Shown: one piece after another, positions 8,648 through 17,463 of the stretch | Position numbering within the stretch: position 1 is the first letter of the stretch | How the letters are laid out: every line of letters starts with the position of its first letter | Assembly: GCA_002831545.1 (NCBI GenBank) | Contig: CP025095.1 | Coordinates: 434,001-498,000, forward strand | Direction of reading: 5' to 3' | Source: Streptococcus suis | GTDB lineage: Bacteria > Bacillota > Bacilli > Lactobacillales > Streptococcaceae | DNA: 64,000 bases | Notes under the pieces: generated by a model | Told to the model about the DNA's origin: nothing | Database searches by the model: none | The model's input: only the letters and a program-made list of their open reading frames with translations | Translations under genes and position numbers: made by a program

Positions 8648-10588
8648 ATGAATGTAGCTATCATTATCTTGGTTGCAATATTTGTTATTCTTTTATTGTT
8701 ATTATTAGTTTATGTAGCTTTGTTTCAAATATGGTTAAAATCAAGTCGTCAAATACATGAATACAATGAAGATATTATTCGTGATTATTTATGCAAATTA
8801 GCCGAGTCTTTTGAATATTTTAGTACGCAGATTCCCTACGGTCGGGCTAGATGGTTTATATTGGGGAGCAAAGATTTTGTTTGTACAGTTAATGACGTAG
8901 AGAATTTGGAGATTTTTGGCTATAGTCCTATTAGGAGCAAAATTGACGAGGAGTTTTTGGAATATGGTTTGTTGTTAACTCAGGATGGATTTTATTTTAG
9001 AGAACAAATCGAAAATAGCAATAATGACGCTGATATTAAGTATAAAATTAGCAAAAAGTTTTTCCCTTTAAAAGGTTTATGGAAGATTTCTTGTAAGGGT
9101 AAAAAAATTCTACTTTTTTATCCTAATAAGATTGAGAGACTATCTTTCCAATTTGATGACGCTCAACAAAAAAATATAGTTGCAAATTTAAACGAAATTA
9201 TTAAAACAGGTTATACGGCAGATTTACATGAAAACTATTTAGAAAAAGTTATTGATCGTTTGCAAAAAAATGATTTTCATACCGAGAATTTTCAAAATGG
9301 GACTAAAATAGGATCAATTATAGGTTTAAATATGATGTTAGGTTCTCATTTGAAAGATATTCAATTTAATGCTATCGCAAAAGCTCCACAAGGACATGGG
9401 CATGCAGCTGAATATGCTAATAATGTAATAGACAAGATAAAGTATCCTTTCCAAAAAGTAGAGCAAGTAGGGAGAGATAATGTCAAAAATGGGGCAGATA
9501 GAATTGTTGGAAATCAAAAAATTCAAACAAAATACTATGCAAAAGCTAGTGGAACGATAAATGCAGCATTTGATAAGGCTAATGGAGGAGAATACCGTTA
9601 TAAGGGGATGCAGTTAGAAGTTCCTAAAGACCAGTATAATGAATCAATTCAACTCATGAAGAAAAAAATAAAAGCTGGAAAAGTTCCGGGTCATAGTGAG
9701 CCTGATGATGCCTATCTGATTATTAGAAAAGGGAATGTTACTTATAATGAGGCAAAACTGGTTGCCAAGGGCGGAAATATTGTTTCATTAAAATATGATG
9801 CCATTGATGGAGCTATTCAATCTATTCCAGCTGCAGGAATAAGCTTTGTCCTTGTTTTTGCAATGGAAAAATGGGCTGGAAAAGATACTGAAGAAGCTGC
9901 AAAATCAGCAATCTATTCTGGAGTAAAAACGATATTGTTGGGAGCGGCTATATACACAGCTTCTCAACAAATTGGAAAAATTCTTACTAAAAAAATCGCT
10001 GATCAAACAGTTAAGAATGTCGCAGCCAATACTGTTGCTAGACAAGCAGCAGGAATTATTTCATTCGGAATTACTGTAGGTCCGGACGTATTTGATCTAC
10101 TGCAAGGTAGAATATCTAGCCAACAGTTATTAAAGAATAGCCTAGTAGCAGGATCAGGCTTACTAGGTGGAGTTGCAGGTGGTGCGGTTGCTGGAGCATT
10201 TTTAGGTCCAGTTGGGTCATTTGTAGGTGCAGTAGCTGGTGGAACATTGGCTGCTGTTGGTTCTAAGGTTGTTTTAGACAACTTTATAGAAGATGACAGA
10301 ATTGAGATGTTTGCAATTCTAAAAGAAGAATTTATTGATATTGTTATGGCTATGGCGCTTTCAGAAGAAGAGTTTAAAGAAATTCAAAATAATATCTTCG
10401 ATAAGAAATTAGGAGAACGACTTAAAGACATGTTCCAGAAAAAGCAATCTGTTAAAAATAGGATGTTTACTAGAGAGTCAATAATTGAACGAGAGGTTGA
10501 AAGAGTTATCTCAAAACGCACGGTTTTAGCAGAAGAGGATATACTTGAAGCAGTACAGATTGCAGAAAAAGAATTTGCTGTAATTTAG
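8648..10588 (+). CDS. Membrane-anchored protein with QxK nuclease-like core and glycine-zipper tail, 646 aa
   Basis: No named family recognised. Visible parts, numbered from ATG 8648: an N-terminal membrane helix (3-28); a cytosolic beta-rich region (30-190); a conserved-looking block GHGHAAEYANN (249-259), NGADRI (281-286) and IQTKYY (292-297); a TY-AK/GNI-SL segment (365-385); hydrophobic stretches at 387-402 and 425-440; a glycine zipper (GLLGGVAGGAVAGAFLGPVG, 504-523) that could insert in the membrane; and a charged helical tail. The E...GAD...QxK spacing resembles PD-(D/E)xK/Mrr-type nucleases; this is inference. A TTG at 8642 would add two residues. The gene is visibly richer in A+T than its flanks and separates two genes that are usually adjacent (methyltransferase and tmcAL), suggesting acquisition by transfer. 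Confidence 0.7.
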   Translation: MNVAIIILVAIFVILLLLLLVYVALFQIWLKSSRQIHEYNEDIIRDYLCKLAESFEYFSTQIPYGRARWFILGSKDFVCTVNDVENLEIFGYSPIRSKIDEEFLEYGLLLTQDGFYFREQIENSNNDADIKYKISKKFFPLKGLWKISCKGKKILLFYPNKIERLSFQFDDAQQKNIVANLNEIIKTGYTADLHENYLEKVIDRLQKNDFHTENFQNGTKIGSIIGLNMMLGSHLKDIQFNAIAKAPQGHGHAAEYANNVIDKIKYPFQKVEQVGRDNVKNGADRIVGNQKIQTKYYAKASGTINAAFDKANGGEYRYKGMQLEVPKDQYNESIQLMKKKIKAGKVPGHSEPDDAYLIIRKGNVTYNEAKLVAKGGNIVSLKYDAIDGAIQSIPAAGISFVLVFAMEKWAGKDTEEAAKSAIYSGVKTILLGAAIYTASQQIGKILTKKIADQTVKNVAANTVARQAAGIISFGITVGPDVFDLLQGRISSQQLLKNSLVAGSGLLGGVAGGAVAGAFLGPVGSFVGAVAGGTLAAVGSKVVLDNFIEDDRIEMFAILKEEFIDIVMAMALSEEEFKEIQNNIFDKKLGERLKDMFQKKQSVKNRMFTRESIIEREVERVISKRTVLAEEDILEAVQIAEKEFAVI

Positions 10589-10631
10589 GTATTAGGTTGG
10601 AGATGGTTGAATAAAGTCTAGGAGGTAGGGC

Positions 10632-11720
10632 ATGATTTCAGGGATAATAGCAGAATACAATCCTTTTCATACAGGGCATAAATACCTGCTGGAACAGGCG
10701 GAAGGCTTGAAAATTGTGGTTATGTCTGGCAATTTTATGCAACGGGGCGAGCCAGCTATTGTGGATAAGTGGACACGGGCTCAGATGGCTTTGGAACACG
10801 GGGCAGATCTTGTTGTCGAGATGCCCTTTTTGGTGTCGGTCCAGTCGGCTGACCATTTTGCCAAAGGAGCAATCAGTATTTTACACAGGCTAGGTGTGGA
10901 AAAACTGGTTTTCGGTACGGAAGAAATGCTGGATTATCAGAAAATTGCGGATATCTATGTGGATAAGTCTGAGGAAATGGAAAATTTTGTGAAAAACTTG
11001 CCAGACCATCTCTCTTATCCACAGAAGACCCAGGCTATGTGGCAGGAATTTGCGGGACTAACCTTCACAGGTGACACGCCCAACCATATTCTGGCTCTAG
11101 CTTACGCTAAGGCAGTGGCTGGAACAGGCATTCATCTCAGCCCTGTTCAACGGCAGGGAGCTGGTTTTCATTCGGAAGAGGTGGAAACGTCCTACGCCTC
11201 GGCGACAGCTATCCGCAAGGGTGCTGACCAGCTGGACTTGGTTCGTGACTTTTTACCGTCTGCCAGTCTCTTTGAAGAGGCGACCAAGGTAAGCTGGAAG
11301 GATTATTTTCCCCTGCTCCGCTACCAGATTGCGACCCACCCAGATCTCAGTCAGGTCTTTCAGGTCAACGAAGAACTAGCCAGTCGTATCCGCTCTGCCA
11401 TTGGGAGCGTAGCGACCGTGGAGGAGTTAGTGGAAGCTGTTGCGACCAAGCGCTACACTAAGGCGCGGGTGCGGCGGGTGCTGACCTACATCCTGGTCAA
11501 TGCGGTGGAAACTCCCTTGCCAGATGCGGTCCATGTCCTAGGCTTTTCAGCTCGAGGCCAGGCCTATCTCAAGAACGTCAAGGAGCGGGTGGACCTGGTG
11601 ACGCGGATCGGCAAAGAGCCCTGGGACAGCCTGACCCAGCAGGCAGACGCAGTCTATCAATTGGGTGCTGACGCAATAGCAGAGCAGACCTATGGGCGCG
11701 TGCCAGTGAGGGTGGAGTGA
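10632..11720 (+). CDS. tmcAL: tRNA(Met) cytidine acetate ligase (YlbM family)
   Basis: Uses ATP and acetate to acetylate C34 of elongator tRNA-Met (ac4C34). The adenylyltransferase signature EYNPFHTGH (8-16) and the [20 protein letters not shown] segment are diagnostic. At 362 aa it is slightly shorter than the Bacillus enzyme but complete. GGAGGTAGGG precedes the ATG. Its usual partner, the methyltransferase gene, is 2 kb away because of the intervening 646-aa gene. Confidence 0.92.
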   Translation: MISGIIAEYNPFHTGHKYLLEQAEGLKIVVMSGNFMQRGEPAIVDKWTRAQMALEHGADLVVEMPFLVSVQSADHFAKGAISILHRLGVEKLVFGTEEMLDYQKIADIYVDKSEEMENFVKNLPDHLSYPQKTQAMWQEFAGLTFTGDTPNHILALAYAKAVAGTGIHLSPVQRQGAGFHSEEVETSYASATAIRKGADQLDLVRDFLPSASLFEEATKVSWKDYFPLLRYQIATHPDLSQVFQVNEELASRIRSAIGSVATVEELVEAVATKRYTKARVRRVLTYILVNAVETPLPDAVHVLGFSARGQAYLKNVKERVDLVTRIGKEPWDSLTQQADAVYQLGADAIAEQTYGRVPVRVE

Positions 11721-11759
11721 GATGAATGCAATAAAGAATGGGAAGTTTTTGTCGTTGAC

Positions 11760-11789
11760 TTGAAAAAATTCCTATTTTTTTTGTATAAT
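11760..11789 (+). promoter_or_regulatory. Promoter of the SWIM-finger gene
   Basis: TTGAAA (11760-11765), 18-bp spacer, TATAAT (11784-11789), 29 bp ahead of the ATG. Confidence 0.65.
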
Positions 11790-11818
11790 TTAAGTAGCAA
11801 AATCAAAGGAAATAAATC

Positions 11819-13471
11819 ATGGAAAACTGGATGGACTATTTTAAGCCTCACATTGTAGATAGGGGCTGCAGTTTATTTTTAGACGATGCTGTTCAAGGGC
11901 TTGAAGAGGTAGGTGAGGGTTACTATGCCCTTGTCTCTGGTAGTCAAGTCTATGAGGTGGAGATTAGCTTTGAGCACGGTCAGCTGGTCAATATGTGGTG
12001 TGAGTGTCCATATGCTCAAGAAATGAACCACTGCAAGCATATGGCAGCAGTCTTGTTTGCTATTTCTGAATTAGATAGCCAGCCAGCTCTTGAGGGTAAA
12101 GATGTGTCACTTGCCCAGCTCCTGGATAAACTGACAGTTGAGCAACTACGGGCTTTTGTTCTTGAATTGGCTCAAGAAGATAGGGAACTGGCTAATCGAA
12201 TTCAACTGCGTTTCTCATCCCAGCTAACACCTCAGCAAGTGGAAGATGTGAAAAAGGAAATCAGAGACTTGGGTTTGCCTTTTGAGGACAGGCGTACGGG
12301 CTTTATAGAGTATAGGCAGACTAGGGATTACGAACGGGCCGTGGAAAAGGCCATGCATCAGTATCTCCAGCCGTTGCTGGATAGGTGTGAGTATGCGAAT
12401 TTCTTGGCTGTATCAGATGCCTTTTACCATCAGATTTGCCAGCAAGAGTTGGATGATTCCAATGGAACGACTGGTAGTCTGCTTTATATACTTACTGGCT
12501 ACTGGCAGAATTTATTGACTGTAGCTCCGGATAAGATTGTCCAAGAATTACTAGACTGGTGCTTAGAACAGCTAAGTGGCTATGAGGTTGCAGAAGACCT
12601 TCTCATGGAATTTGTAGAAACAGAGTTTCAAGAAGAACATTTCCTTGAGCAGAAATTGACCTATTTTCAAGCGGTCTTACAAGCGATAGAAGGAGGAGAC
12701 AAGTCCTCTTGGTCATGGAAATTCCGTCGTGACCGATTTGCCTTGCTCTGTTACAGGTTGTTGGTTCAGTTGGACTCTAGTGAGGCAGACTTGCTGACCT
12801 TCCAGGCCAATCATTGGGAGGTGGCTGGACTTCGTAAACTAGCCATTGCCCAGGCTGTAGCAAATCAGCATCTAGACCGTGCCGTTCACCTCTTGCAGGA
12901 AAGTAAGCGCCTGGATGCCCAGTACAGGGGACTGGTGTCGGATTATAGCCAGCAGCTACGGGACATCTATCGTTCTCAGGGGCAGGATGACAAGGTCAGA
13001 GAAGAATTGCTGGAGATGATTTTCTCTGCTGGTGATACAGATTTGAAGCTGGTAGAGGAGTTACGGGACTATGTTTCTAGGGAAGAATGGCAGAGCTACT
13101 TAGATGATTTGCTGGAGGATGGTCGTTTCCAGTCGCAGCAGTTGAAATTGTTGCAATTGGCAGACCGACCGCAGGAATTATTGGACCGCATTACAGCCAG
13201 TTATTGGTTCTTAGAAAATTTGGACCGGTTTGAGAACTATTTATCAGAGAAACTGCCTGAGCAATTACGAGATGCTTACGCTCAAGCTATTTGTCAGCAA
13301 ATGGATGTGGCTAGTAGTCGCAATCGCTATCGTCAGTTGGCAGGGTATTTGGTAAAAATTGCAGGTTTACCTGATGGAAAAGTGGTGAGTGCAAGTCTTC
13401 GCACCTCGTGGAAAGTCCAGTATCCGCGACGCAAAGCCATGATAGAGGAATTAGATGCAGTGAGGTGGTAG
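11819..13471 (+). CDS. SWIM zinc-finger domain protein, 550 aa
   Basis: A SWIM-type zinc finger is visible near the N-terminus, with ligands C61, C63, C72 and H74 (WCECP...NHCKH). The remaining ~470 residues are acidic and strongly helical, with TPR-like character (repeated short helices with small/large patterns) and no catalytic motif. SWIM proteins are generally nucleic-acid or protein binding. The gene has its own promoter and is followed after three bases by a UPF0158 gene, so the two are probably co-expressed. Role unknown. Confidence 0.85.
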   Translation: MENWMDYFKPHIVDRGCSLFLDDAVQGLEEVGEGYYALVSGSQVYEVEISFEHGQLVNMWCECPYAQEMNHCKHMAAVLFAISELDSQPALEGKDVSLAQLLDKLTVEQLRAFVLELAQEDRELANRIQLRFSSQLTPQQVEDVKKEIRDLGLPFEDRRTGFIEYRQTRDYERAVEKAMHQYLQPLLDRCEYANFLAVSDAFYHQICQQELDDSNGTTGSLLYILTGYWQNLLTVAPDKIVQELLDWCLEQLSGYEVAEDLLMEFVETEFQEEHFLEQKLTYFQAVLQAIEGGDKSSWSWKFRRDRFALLCYRLLVQLDSSEADLLTFQANHWEVAGLRKLAIAQAVANQHLDRAVHLLQESKRLDAQYRGLVSDYSQQLRDIYRSQGQDDKVREELLEMIFSAGDTDLKLVEELRDYVSREEWQSYLDDLLEDGRFQSQQLKLLQLADRPQELLDRITASYWFLENLDRFENYLSEKLPEQLRDAYAQAICQQMDVASSRNRYRQLAGYLVKIAGLPDGKVVSASLRTSWKVQYPRRKAMIEELDAVRW

Positions 13472-13474
13472 GAT

Positions 13475-13915
13475 ATGGCAGTTTGGTTTCAAGATGTGGT
13501 CGATGCATTGCAGATGCTGAGTCAAGGTGATAGGTACTATTATGATAGCTATTTAGATGAATTAGTCTACCTGTCTGTTGAGGAAACGGGGCTTGAATCC
13601 TGTGAAGGTTTAGAAGAAGAGATTGAGGAGGATGTGACGGGAAGGTTCGTACGGCTGCCGACCTATTATGACTTCAATCCCTACGCATTCATGGAGCGTT
13701 ATGTTTATCATTTGCCTGAAGGTGACTTATCTGACCGCCTGTCTCGAGCTATTCGAGGGCGCGGTGCTTTTAGACGTTTTAAGAATGAGTTAGAGAGATG
13801 TGACCGTTTGGAAGATTGGTATGTTTTTGAGGCACAATGCTACAAAGAACTTGTACTGGACTGGTGTCAAGAAAATGAAATTGCTATTGTGAATAACCGA
13901 CTGAAAAAAATGTAA
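13475..13915 (+). CDS. UPF0158 family protein
   Basis: The 146-aa acidic protein carries the UPF0158 signature: a FMERYV segment, the GRGAFRRFKNEL motif (about residues 90-101), and the C-terminal DWYVFEAQCYKELVLDWCQ. No biochemical function is known for the family. The gene follows the SWIM gene with a three-base gap; AGGTGGTAGGAT overlaps the end of that gene and supplies the binding site. Confidence 0.82.
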   Translation: MAVWFQDVVDALQMLSQGDRYYYDSYLDELVYLSVEETGLESCEGLEEEIEEDVTGRFVRLPTYYDFNPYAFMERYVYHLPEGDLSDRLSRAIRGRGAFRRFKNELERCDRLEDWYVFEAQCYKELVLDWCQENEIAIVNNRLKKM

Positions 13916-13923
13916 TTTTTTCC

Positions 13924-13954
13924 TTGACTCTAACGCTAGGTCATAGATTATACT
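13924..13954 (+). promoter_or_regulatory. MerR-type promoter with 19-bp spacer
   Basis: TTGACT (13924-13929) and TATACT (13949-13954) are separated by 19 bp, the long spacer that MerR-family activators require. The spacer holds the near-palindrome CTAACGCTAG. This suggests autoregulation by the gene that follows. Confidence 0.72.
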
Positions 13955-13978
13955 GCTATTTATGAGAGGAGATTACCC

Positions 13979-14698
13979 ATGAAAACAGTGAAGGAAATGA
14001 GTCAGCTTTCAGGTATCAGCGTGCGCACACTTCATTATTACGATGAAATAAATTTGCTGACACCTAGTTTTATTGCGGAAAATGGATATCGTTATTATGA
14101 TAATGAGGCGTTTGAAAAGTTGCAAGAAATCTTACTTTTTCGTGAATTGGAATTTCCTCTCAAAGAAATTAAAAAAATTGTAGGGAATGTAGCTTATGAC
14201 AGAGAGTCAGCTTTGAAAGACCAGATTAGATTACTGGAGTTGAAAAAGAAACACTTGGAAAAAGTCATAAAGCATGCCAAGTCTTTACAGCAGAAGGGAG
14301 AAAATTACATGAATTTTGAAGTGTTTGATAAGTCAGATTTGTTGGCTTTCCAGGAGGAAGCTAAAGAAAGATGGGGTAATACCGCAGCTTTTCAGGAATT
14401 TTCTGCTAAGACGAATCAGGAAAGGTTTGCTCAGATAAGTGCAGAAATGTCTGGTATTATGATGGAATTTGGACAATTGAAAAAATTATCAGCTGATGAT
14501 TCTAAAGTTCAGAAACAGGTAGAGGTTCTTAAAGCTTATATTAGTGAGAATTTTTATAATTGTACCAATGAAATTCTAGCAAGTCTAGGACAAATGTATA
14601 TTGCAGATAACCGGTTTACTCAATTTATTGATCAAGTGGGAGGAGAAGGTACAGCGTCCTTTGTCAGTCAAGCGATTGCGATTTATTGTGGAAAATAA
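13979..14698 (+). CDS. MerR family regulator with TipAS-like effector domain
   Basis: The N-terminal MerR winged-helix domain is complete (MKTVKEMSQLSGISVRTLHYYDEI..., about 1-70). It is followed by a coiled-coil dimerisation helix (75-105) and a C-terminal TipAS-type antibiotic-recognition domain (115-239, with FQEFSAKTNQERFAQI). Such regulators sense bulky drugs and activate 19-bp-spacer promoters, and exactly such a promoter lies upstream. No transporter or resistance gene follows in the same unit, so it may regulate only itself or distant targets. Confidence 0.88.
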   Translation: MKTVKEMSQLSGISVRTLHYYDEINLLTPSFIAENGYRYYDNEAFEKLQEILLFRELEFPLKEIKKIVGNVAYDRESALKDQIRLLELKKKHLEKVIKHAKSLQQKGENYMNFEVFDKSDLLAFQEEAKERWGNTAAFQEFSAKTNQERFAQISAEMSGIMMEFGQLKKLSADDSKVQKQVEVLKAYISENFYNCTNEILASLGQMYIADNRFTQFIDQVGGEGTASFVSQAIAIYCGK

Positions 14699-14704
14699 AT
14701 AAGA

Positions 14705-14731
14705 AAAGTCTAGTGAGAACTAGGCTTTTTT
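14705..14731 (+). terminator. Terminator after the MerR regulator
   Basis: Stem AAAGTCTAGT / ACTAGGCTTT with loop GAGA, followed by TTTTT. It closes the unit before the murM leader. Confidence 0.8.
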
Positions 14732-14782
14732 ATGTTCATCTTGGCTATGTATATATCAATTCAATTATGACTTGGAGGTACA

Positions 14783-14857
14783 TTGCTAAATTTTAAAATA
14801 TTAGAAGCAAAACAAAACGATTATATATATGCACAAGTGATTTCTTGGCACAAATAA
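14783..14857 (+). CDS. Possible short ORF, 24 aa
   Basis: GGAGG (14774-14778) is followed by TTG 14783 and 24 sense codons in A+T-rich sequence. The product would be basic and without recognisable features. It may be a remnant or chance. The rest of 14732-14892 shows nothing else I can support. Confidence 0.2.
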   Translation: MLNFKILEAKQNDYIYAQVISWHK

Positions 14858-14892
14858 AACATTATTATTTTTTTATGATTGAGTAAAAATAC

Positions 14893-14920
14893 TTGACAAA
14901 ATCGCTTGCTATACTAGTAT
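14893..14920 (+). promoter_or_regulatory. murMN promoter P1
   Basis: TTGACA (14893-14898), 16-bp spacer, TAGTAT (14915-14920). The -10 lies inside the palindrome GCTATACTAGTATAGC (14908-14923), so a protein bound there would block it. Confidence 0.6.
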
Positions 14921-14991
14921 AGCAGGGCTTGACACTACGGGCAAGCCCTGCTATACTAGTATAGCAGGGCTTGACACTACGGGCAAGCCCT
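14908..14991. repeat. Perfect tandem duplication of a 42-bp promoter-operator unit
   Basis: Units 14908-14949 and 14950-14991 are identical over 42 bp. Each holds a 16-bp perfect palindrome (GCTATACTAGTATAGC) and a hairpin AGGGCTTG...CAAGCCCT. The second unit's -10 pairs with the -35 of the first, making promoter P2. Confidence 0.93.
14929..14957 (+). promoter_or_regulatory. murMN promoter P2
   Basis: Consensus-quality promoter: TTGACA (14929-14934), 17-bp spacer, TATACT (14952-14957). It exists only because the 42-bp unit is duplicated. A further TTGACA at 14971 has no matching -10. Confidence 0.75.
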
Positions 14992-15035
14992 TCCTAATTA
15001 GCGTTAAAAGTAATTATGAACAAGGGGAATAATTA

Positions 15036-16262
15036 ATGTTTTACACTTATAAAATAGGTATATCTGCTGAGGAACATGATTCATTTGTAAAGCAATCACC
15101 ACAGGCTAACCTGTTGCAGAGTAGTCAGTGGGCAACCGTAAAAAGTGAGTGGCGAAATGAGAGACTAGGCTTTTTTAAAGATGGACAATTAGTGGCAGTT
15201 GCTTCTCTTCTTATCAGAAGGTTGGTAGTACCATTTGGTTTTACGATGATTTATATACCAAGAGGTCCTGTAATGGATTATGAAGATGCTGAATTAGTAT
15301 CATTTGTATTTAAGTCCATTAAAGAATTTGCCCTCCGAGAACGCAGTGTTGTTATAAAATTCGATCCATTTATTCGACTATCTAGTAAAACTATAACAGG
15401 AGATAGGGAAGAAGAATTAAATGTACTTGCCGTCAAAGATAGGATTGTTGATTTGGGAGGTATTTGGTCTGGTCGAGTGCAGACCATGTCGGCTACAATC
15501 CAACCTACTTGTCATGCAGTATTGTATAGCGAATCCTTCTCAGAGGAATCACTAAATAAACGAGTTCGACAAAATATTCGGTCGGCGCGTAATAAAGGTA
15601 TTGAGATTCGAATTGGTCGTGAGGAATTGTTAAGAGATTTTTCAGAGCTATTAAAAAAGACTGAGGAGCGCAAATCTATTCGCTTGCGGGGGAGAGAGTA
15701 TTATCAAAAAATATTGAATGCCTATCCAGAAAATTCTTATATTGTAGTTGCCTATTTGGATTTAGCAAAGAGATATGAACAGTTATCTTATCTTGAAGAA
15801 AAATTAGTAAAAGAAGCCATGACTTTCACCTCCACTACAAAACAATCGAAGATTGACAATTATAAAAAAGAAACCCGAAGAATAAATACAGAATTAGAAA
15901 TGATAAATTCTCTGATTCGTAACGGGAGTAAGTTAGTTCCATTGGCTGGTACTTTGACAATTGATTTTGCAGGAACATCTGAAATTATCTATGCTGGTAT
16001 GGATGAAAAGTTTAAACATTATCAGCCTGCTTTACTAACATGGGTGGAGACAGCAAAGTATGCTTTCGAACGAGGTGTGAAATGGCAAAATTTAGGAGGA
16101 ATAGAGCCAACTTTAGACGGAGGCCTTTATCACTTTAAATCACATTTGAATCCAGTAGTAGAAGAGTATATTGGGGAATTCGATCTTATTGTTTCGCCAA
16201 TATTATATAAGATTTTTCAAGTTTTACTGGAAATTAGAAAAAAATTAAGGAAGAAAAAATAA
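15036..16262 (+). CDS. murM: FemABX-type peptidyltransferase, MurM-like
   Basis: Adds the first amino acid of the peptidoglycan cross-bridge from aminoacyl-tRNA to the lysine of lipid II. The 408-aa length matches pneumococcal MurM (about 406). Typical parts are visible: QANLLQSSQWATVKS at the N-terminus, YIPRGPVMDYED, KFDPF, VRQNIRSARNKGIEI, a helical coiled-coil arm (about 240-290), and the C-terminal GGIEPTLDGGLYHFKSHLNP. AAGGGG lies upstream of the ATG. The gene overlaps the next one by one base. The MurM versus MurN assignment rests on order and length. Confidence 0.82.
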   Translation: MFYTYKIGISAEEHDSFVKQSPQANLLQSSQWATVKSEWRNERLGFFKDGQLVAVASLLIRRLVVPFGFTMIYIPRGPVMDYEDAELVSFVFKSIKEFALRERSVVIKFDPFIRLSSKTITGDREEELNVLAVKDRIVDLGGIWSGRVQTMSATIQPTCHAVLYSESFSEESLNKRVRQNIRSARNKGIEIRIGREELLRDFSELLKKTEERKSIRLRGREYYQKILNAYPENSYIVVAYLDLAKRYEQLSYLEEKLVKEAMTFTSTTKQSKIDNYKKETRRINTELEMINSLIRNGSKLVPLAGTLTIDFAGTSEIIYAGMDEKFKHYQPALLTWVETAKYAFERGVKWQNLGGIEPTLDGGLYHFKSHLNPVVEEYIGEFDLIVSPILYKIFQVLLEIRKKLRKKK

Positions 16263-17434
16263 TGACTTTTTGTCAAATAACTAAAGAAGAATTTTTAAAG
16301 CATTGTGAACAAGTAAATGAAAAATCATTTTTTCAATCTATTGAGATGGCCGGATTGCTATCCAAGCGAGGATATGATGTTCGCTATGCTGGTTTTAAAA
16401 ATTCACAATCAGAAATCGTTATTTCTACTTTGCTTTTCTGTAAGAAGATGGCTGGTGGTTTGTATATGGAATTAAATTCTGGACCGCTGGTTACCGATGA
16501 TGCTTATTTGGAGGAATTTTATCAATCTTTAAAAAACTATGCGAAGCGTGAAGGCGTACTTGAATTGGTGGTCAAGCCTTCCCAAGCCTATCAACTCTTT
16601 GATAGTGTAGGGAGTCCAATGAGTGAAGCAGATACTCAACTAATTGAGAAGCTGGTGCAAGTTGGATTTAAACATGATGGCTTACAAACAGGTTATCCAA
16701 ATGGAGAGCCTGTTTGGCATTATGTGAAGGATTTGCAAGGGTATTCAACAACGTCGTTATTGCAATCCTACAATAAAAATAGTAAACGAAACATAAAAAA
16801 TTCAGAAAGTTACGGTATCAGGATTCGTAGCATCAATCATAAGGAGCTTTCAGATTTCAAAAAAATAATTGAGGAAACTGGAGCTAGACAAGGCTTTGAA
16901 GATAGAGATAGTGGTTACTATAACAGTCTTTTTGAAAGCTTTGGTACACAGGCAGATTTTTTAGTTGCAGAACTTGACCCGAAAGCCAGTCTAAAGCAAA
17001 TTGAAAAGGAAATAGAAACAAGTGATAGAAATTCAAAACAGTATGCACAGCAAGTGCAGAAATTGTTGAAAAAACAAGAGGTGGTTCAAAATATTTTAAA
17101 TCAAACTCAGACAGCTCCTATTTTTTTGGCATGTGCACTGATAATTTATGATGTGAATGAGGCAACTTATCTTTTTGGTGGCTCATATTCAGAGTTTCAA
17201 AGCCTATCTGCACCTTTCTTACTTCAATATGAGGCGATGCAACGTGCAATAAAACGAAATCTTAAGCGTTATAATTTCCTTGGTATTCAAGGGATATTCG
17301 ACAGCTCAGATGGTGTTCTTCGCTTTAAGCAAAATTTTAATGGGTATATTTTGAGAAAAGCTGGTACTTTTCGTTACTATCCTCATCCGATAAAGCATAA
17401 AATAATTCAAATTATCAAAAAAATAGTAAAATAA
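16262..17434 (+). CDS. murN: FemABX-type peptidyltransferase, MurN-like
   Basis: Second enzyme of the cross-bridge pair, expected to add alanine to the residue placed by MurM. The 390-aa protein has KSFFQSIEMAGLLSKRGYDV, YNKNSKRNIKNSESYGIRI, a coiled-coil arm (roughly 238-280), and the C-terminal YNFLGIQGIFDSSDGVLRFKQ. Its ATG overlaps the murM stop (TAATG), so the pair is translationally coupled. Both are controlled by the tandem promoters upstream, so changes in that repeat would alter muropeptide branching. Confidence 0.8.
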   Translation: MTFCQITKEEFLKHCEQVNEKSFFQSIEMAGLLSKRGYDVRYAGFKNSQSEIVISTLLFCKKMAGGLYMELNSGPLVTDDAYLEEFYQSLKNYAKREGVLELVVKPSQAYQLFDSVGSPMSEADTQLIEKLVQVGFKHDGLQTGYPNGEPVWHYVKDLQGYSTTSLLQSYNKNSKRNIKNSESYGIRIRSINHKELSDFKKIIEETGARQGFEDRDSGYYNSLFESFGTQADFLVAELDPKASLKQIEKEIETSDRNSKQYAQQVQKLLKKQEVVQNILNQTQTAPIFLACALIIYDVNEATYLFGGSYSEFQSLSAPFLLQYEAMQRAIKRNLKRYNFLGIQGIFDSSDGVLRFKQNFNGYILRKAGTFRYYPHPIKHKIIQIIKKIVK

Positions 17435-17463
17435 TACTATATACTTTATCGAAAGAGGTTCCC

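Noticed and set aside
14908..14991. Possible CRISPR array or attenuator from the two 42-bp repeats
   Set aside because: The copies are directly adjacent with no spacer, there are no cas genes, and the repeats align with promoter elements instead.
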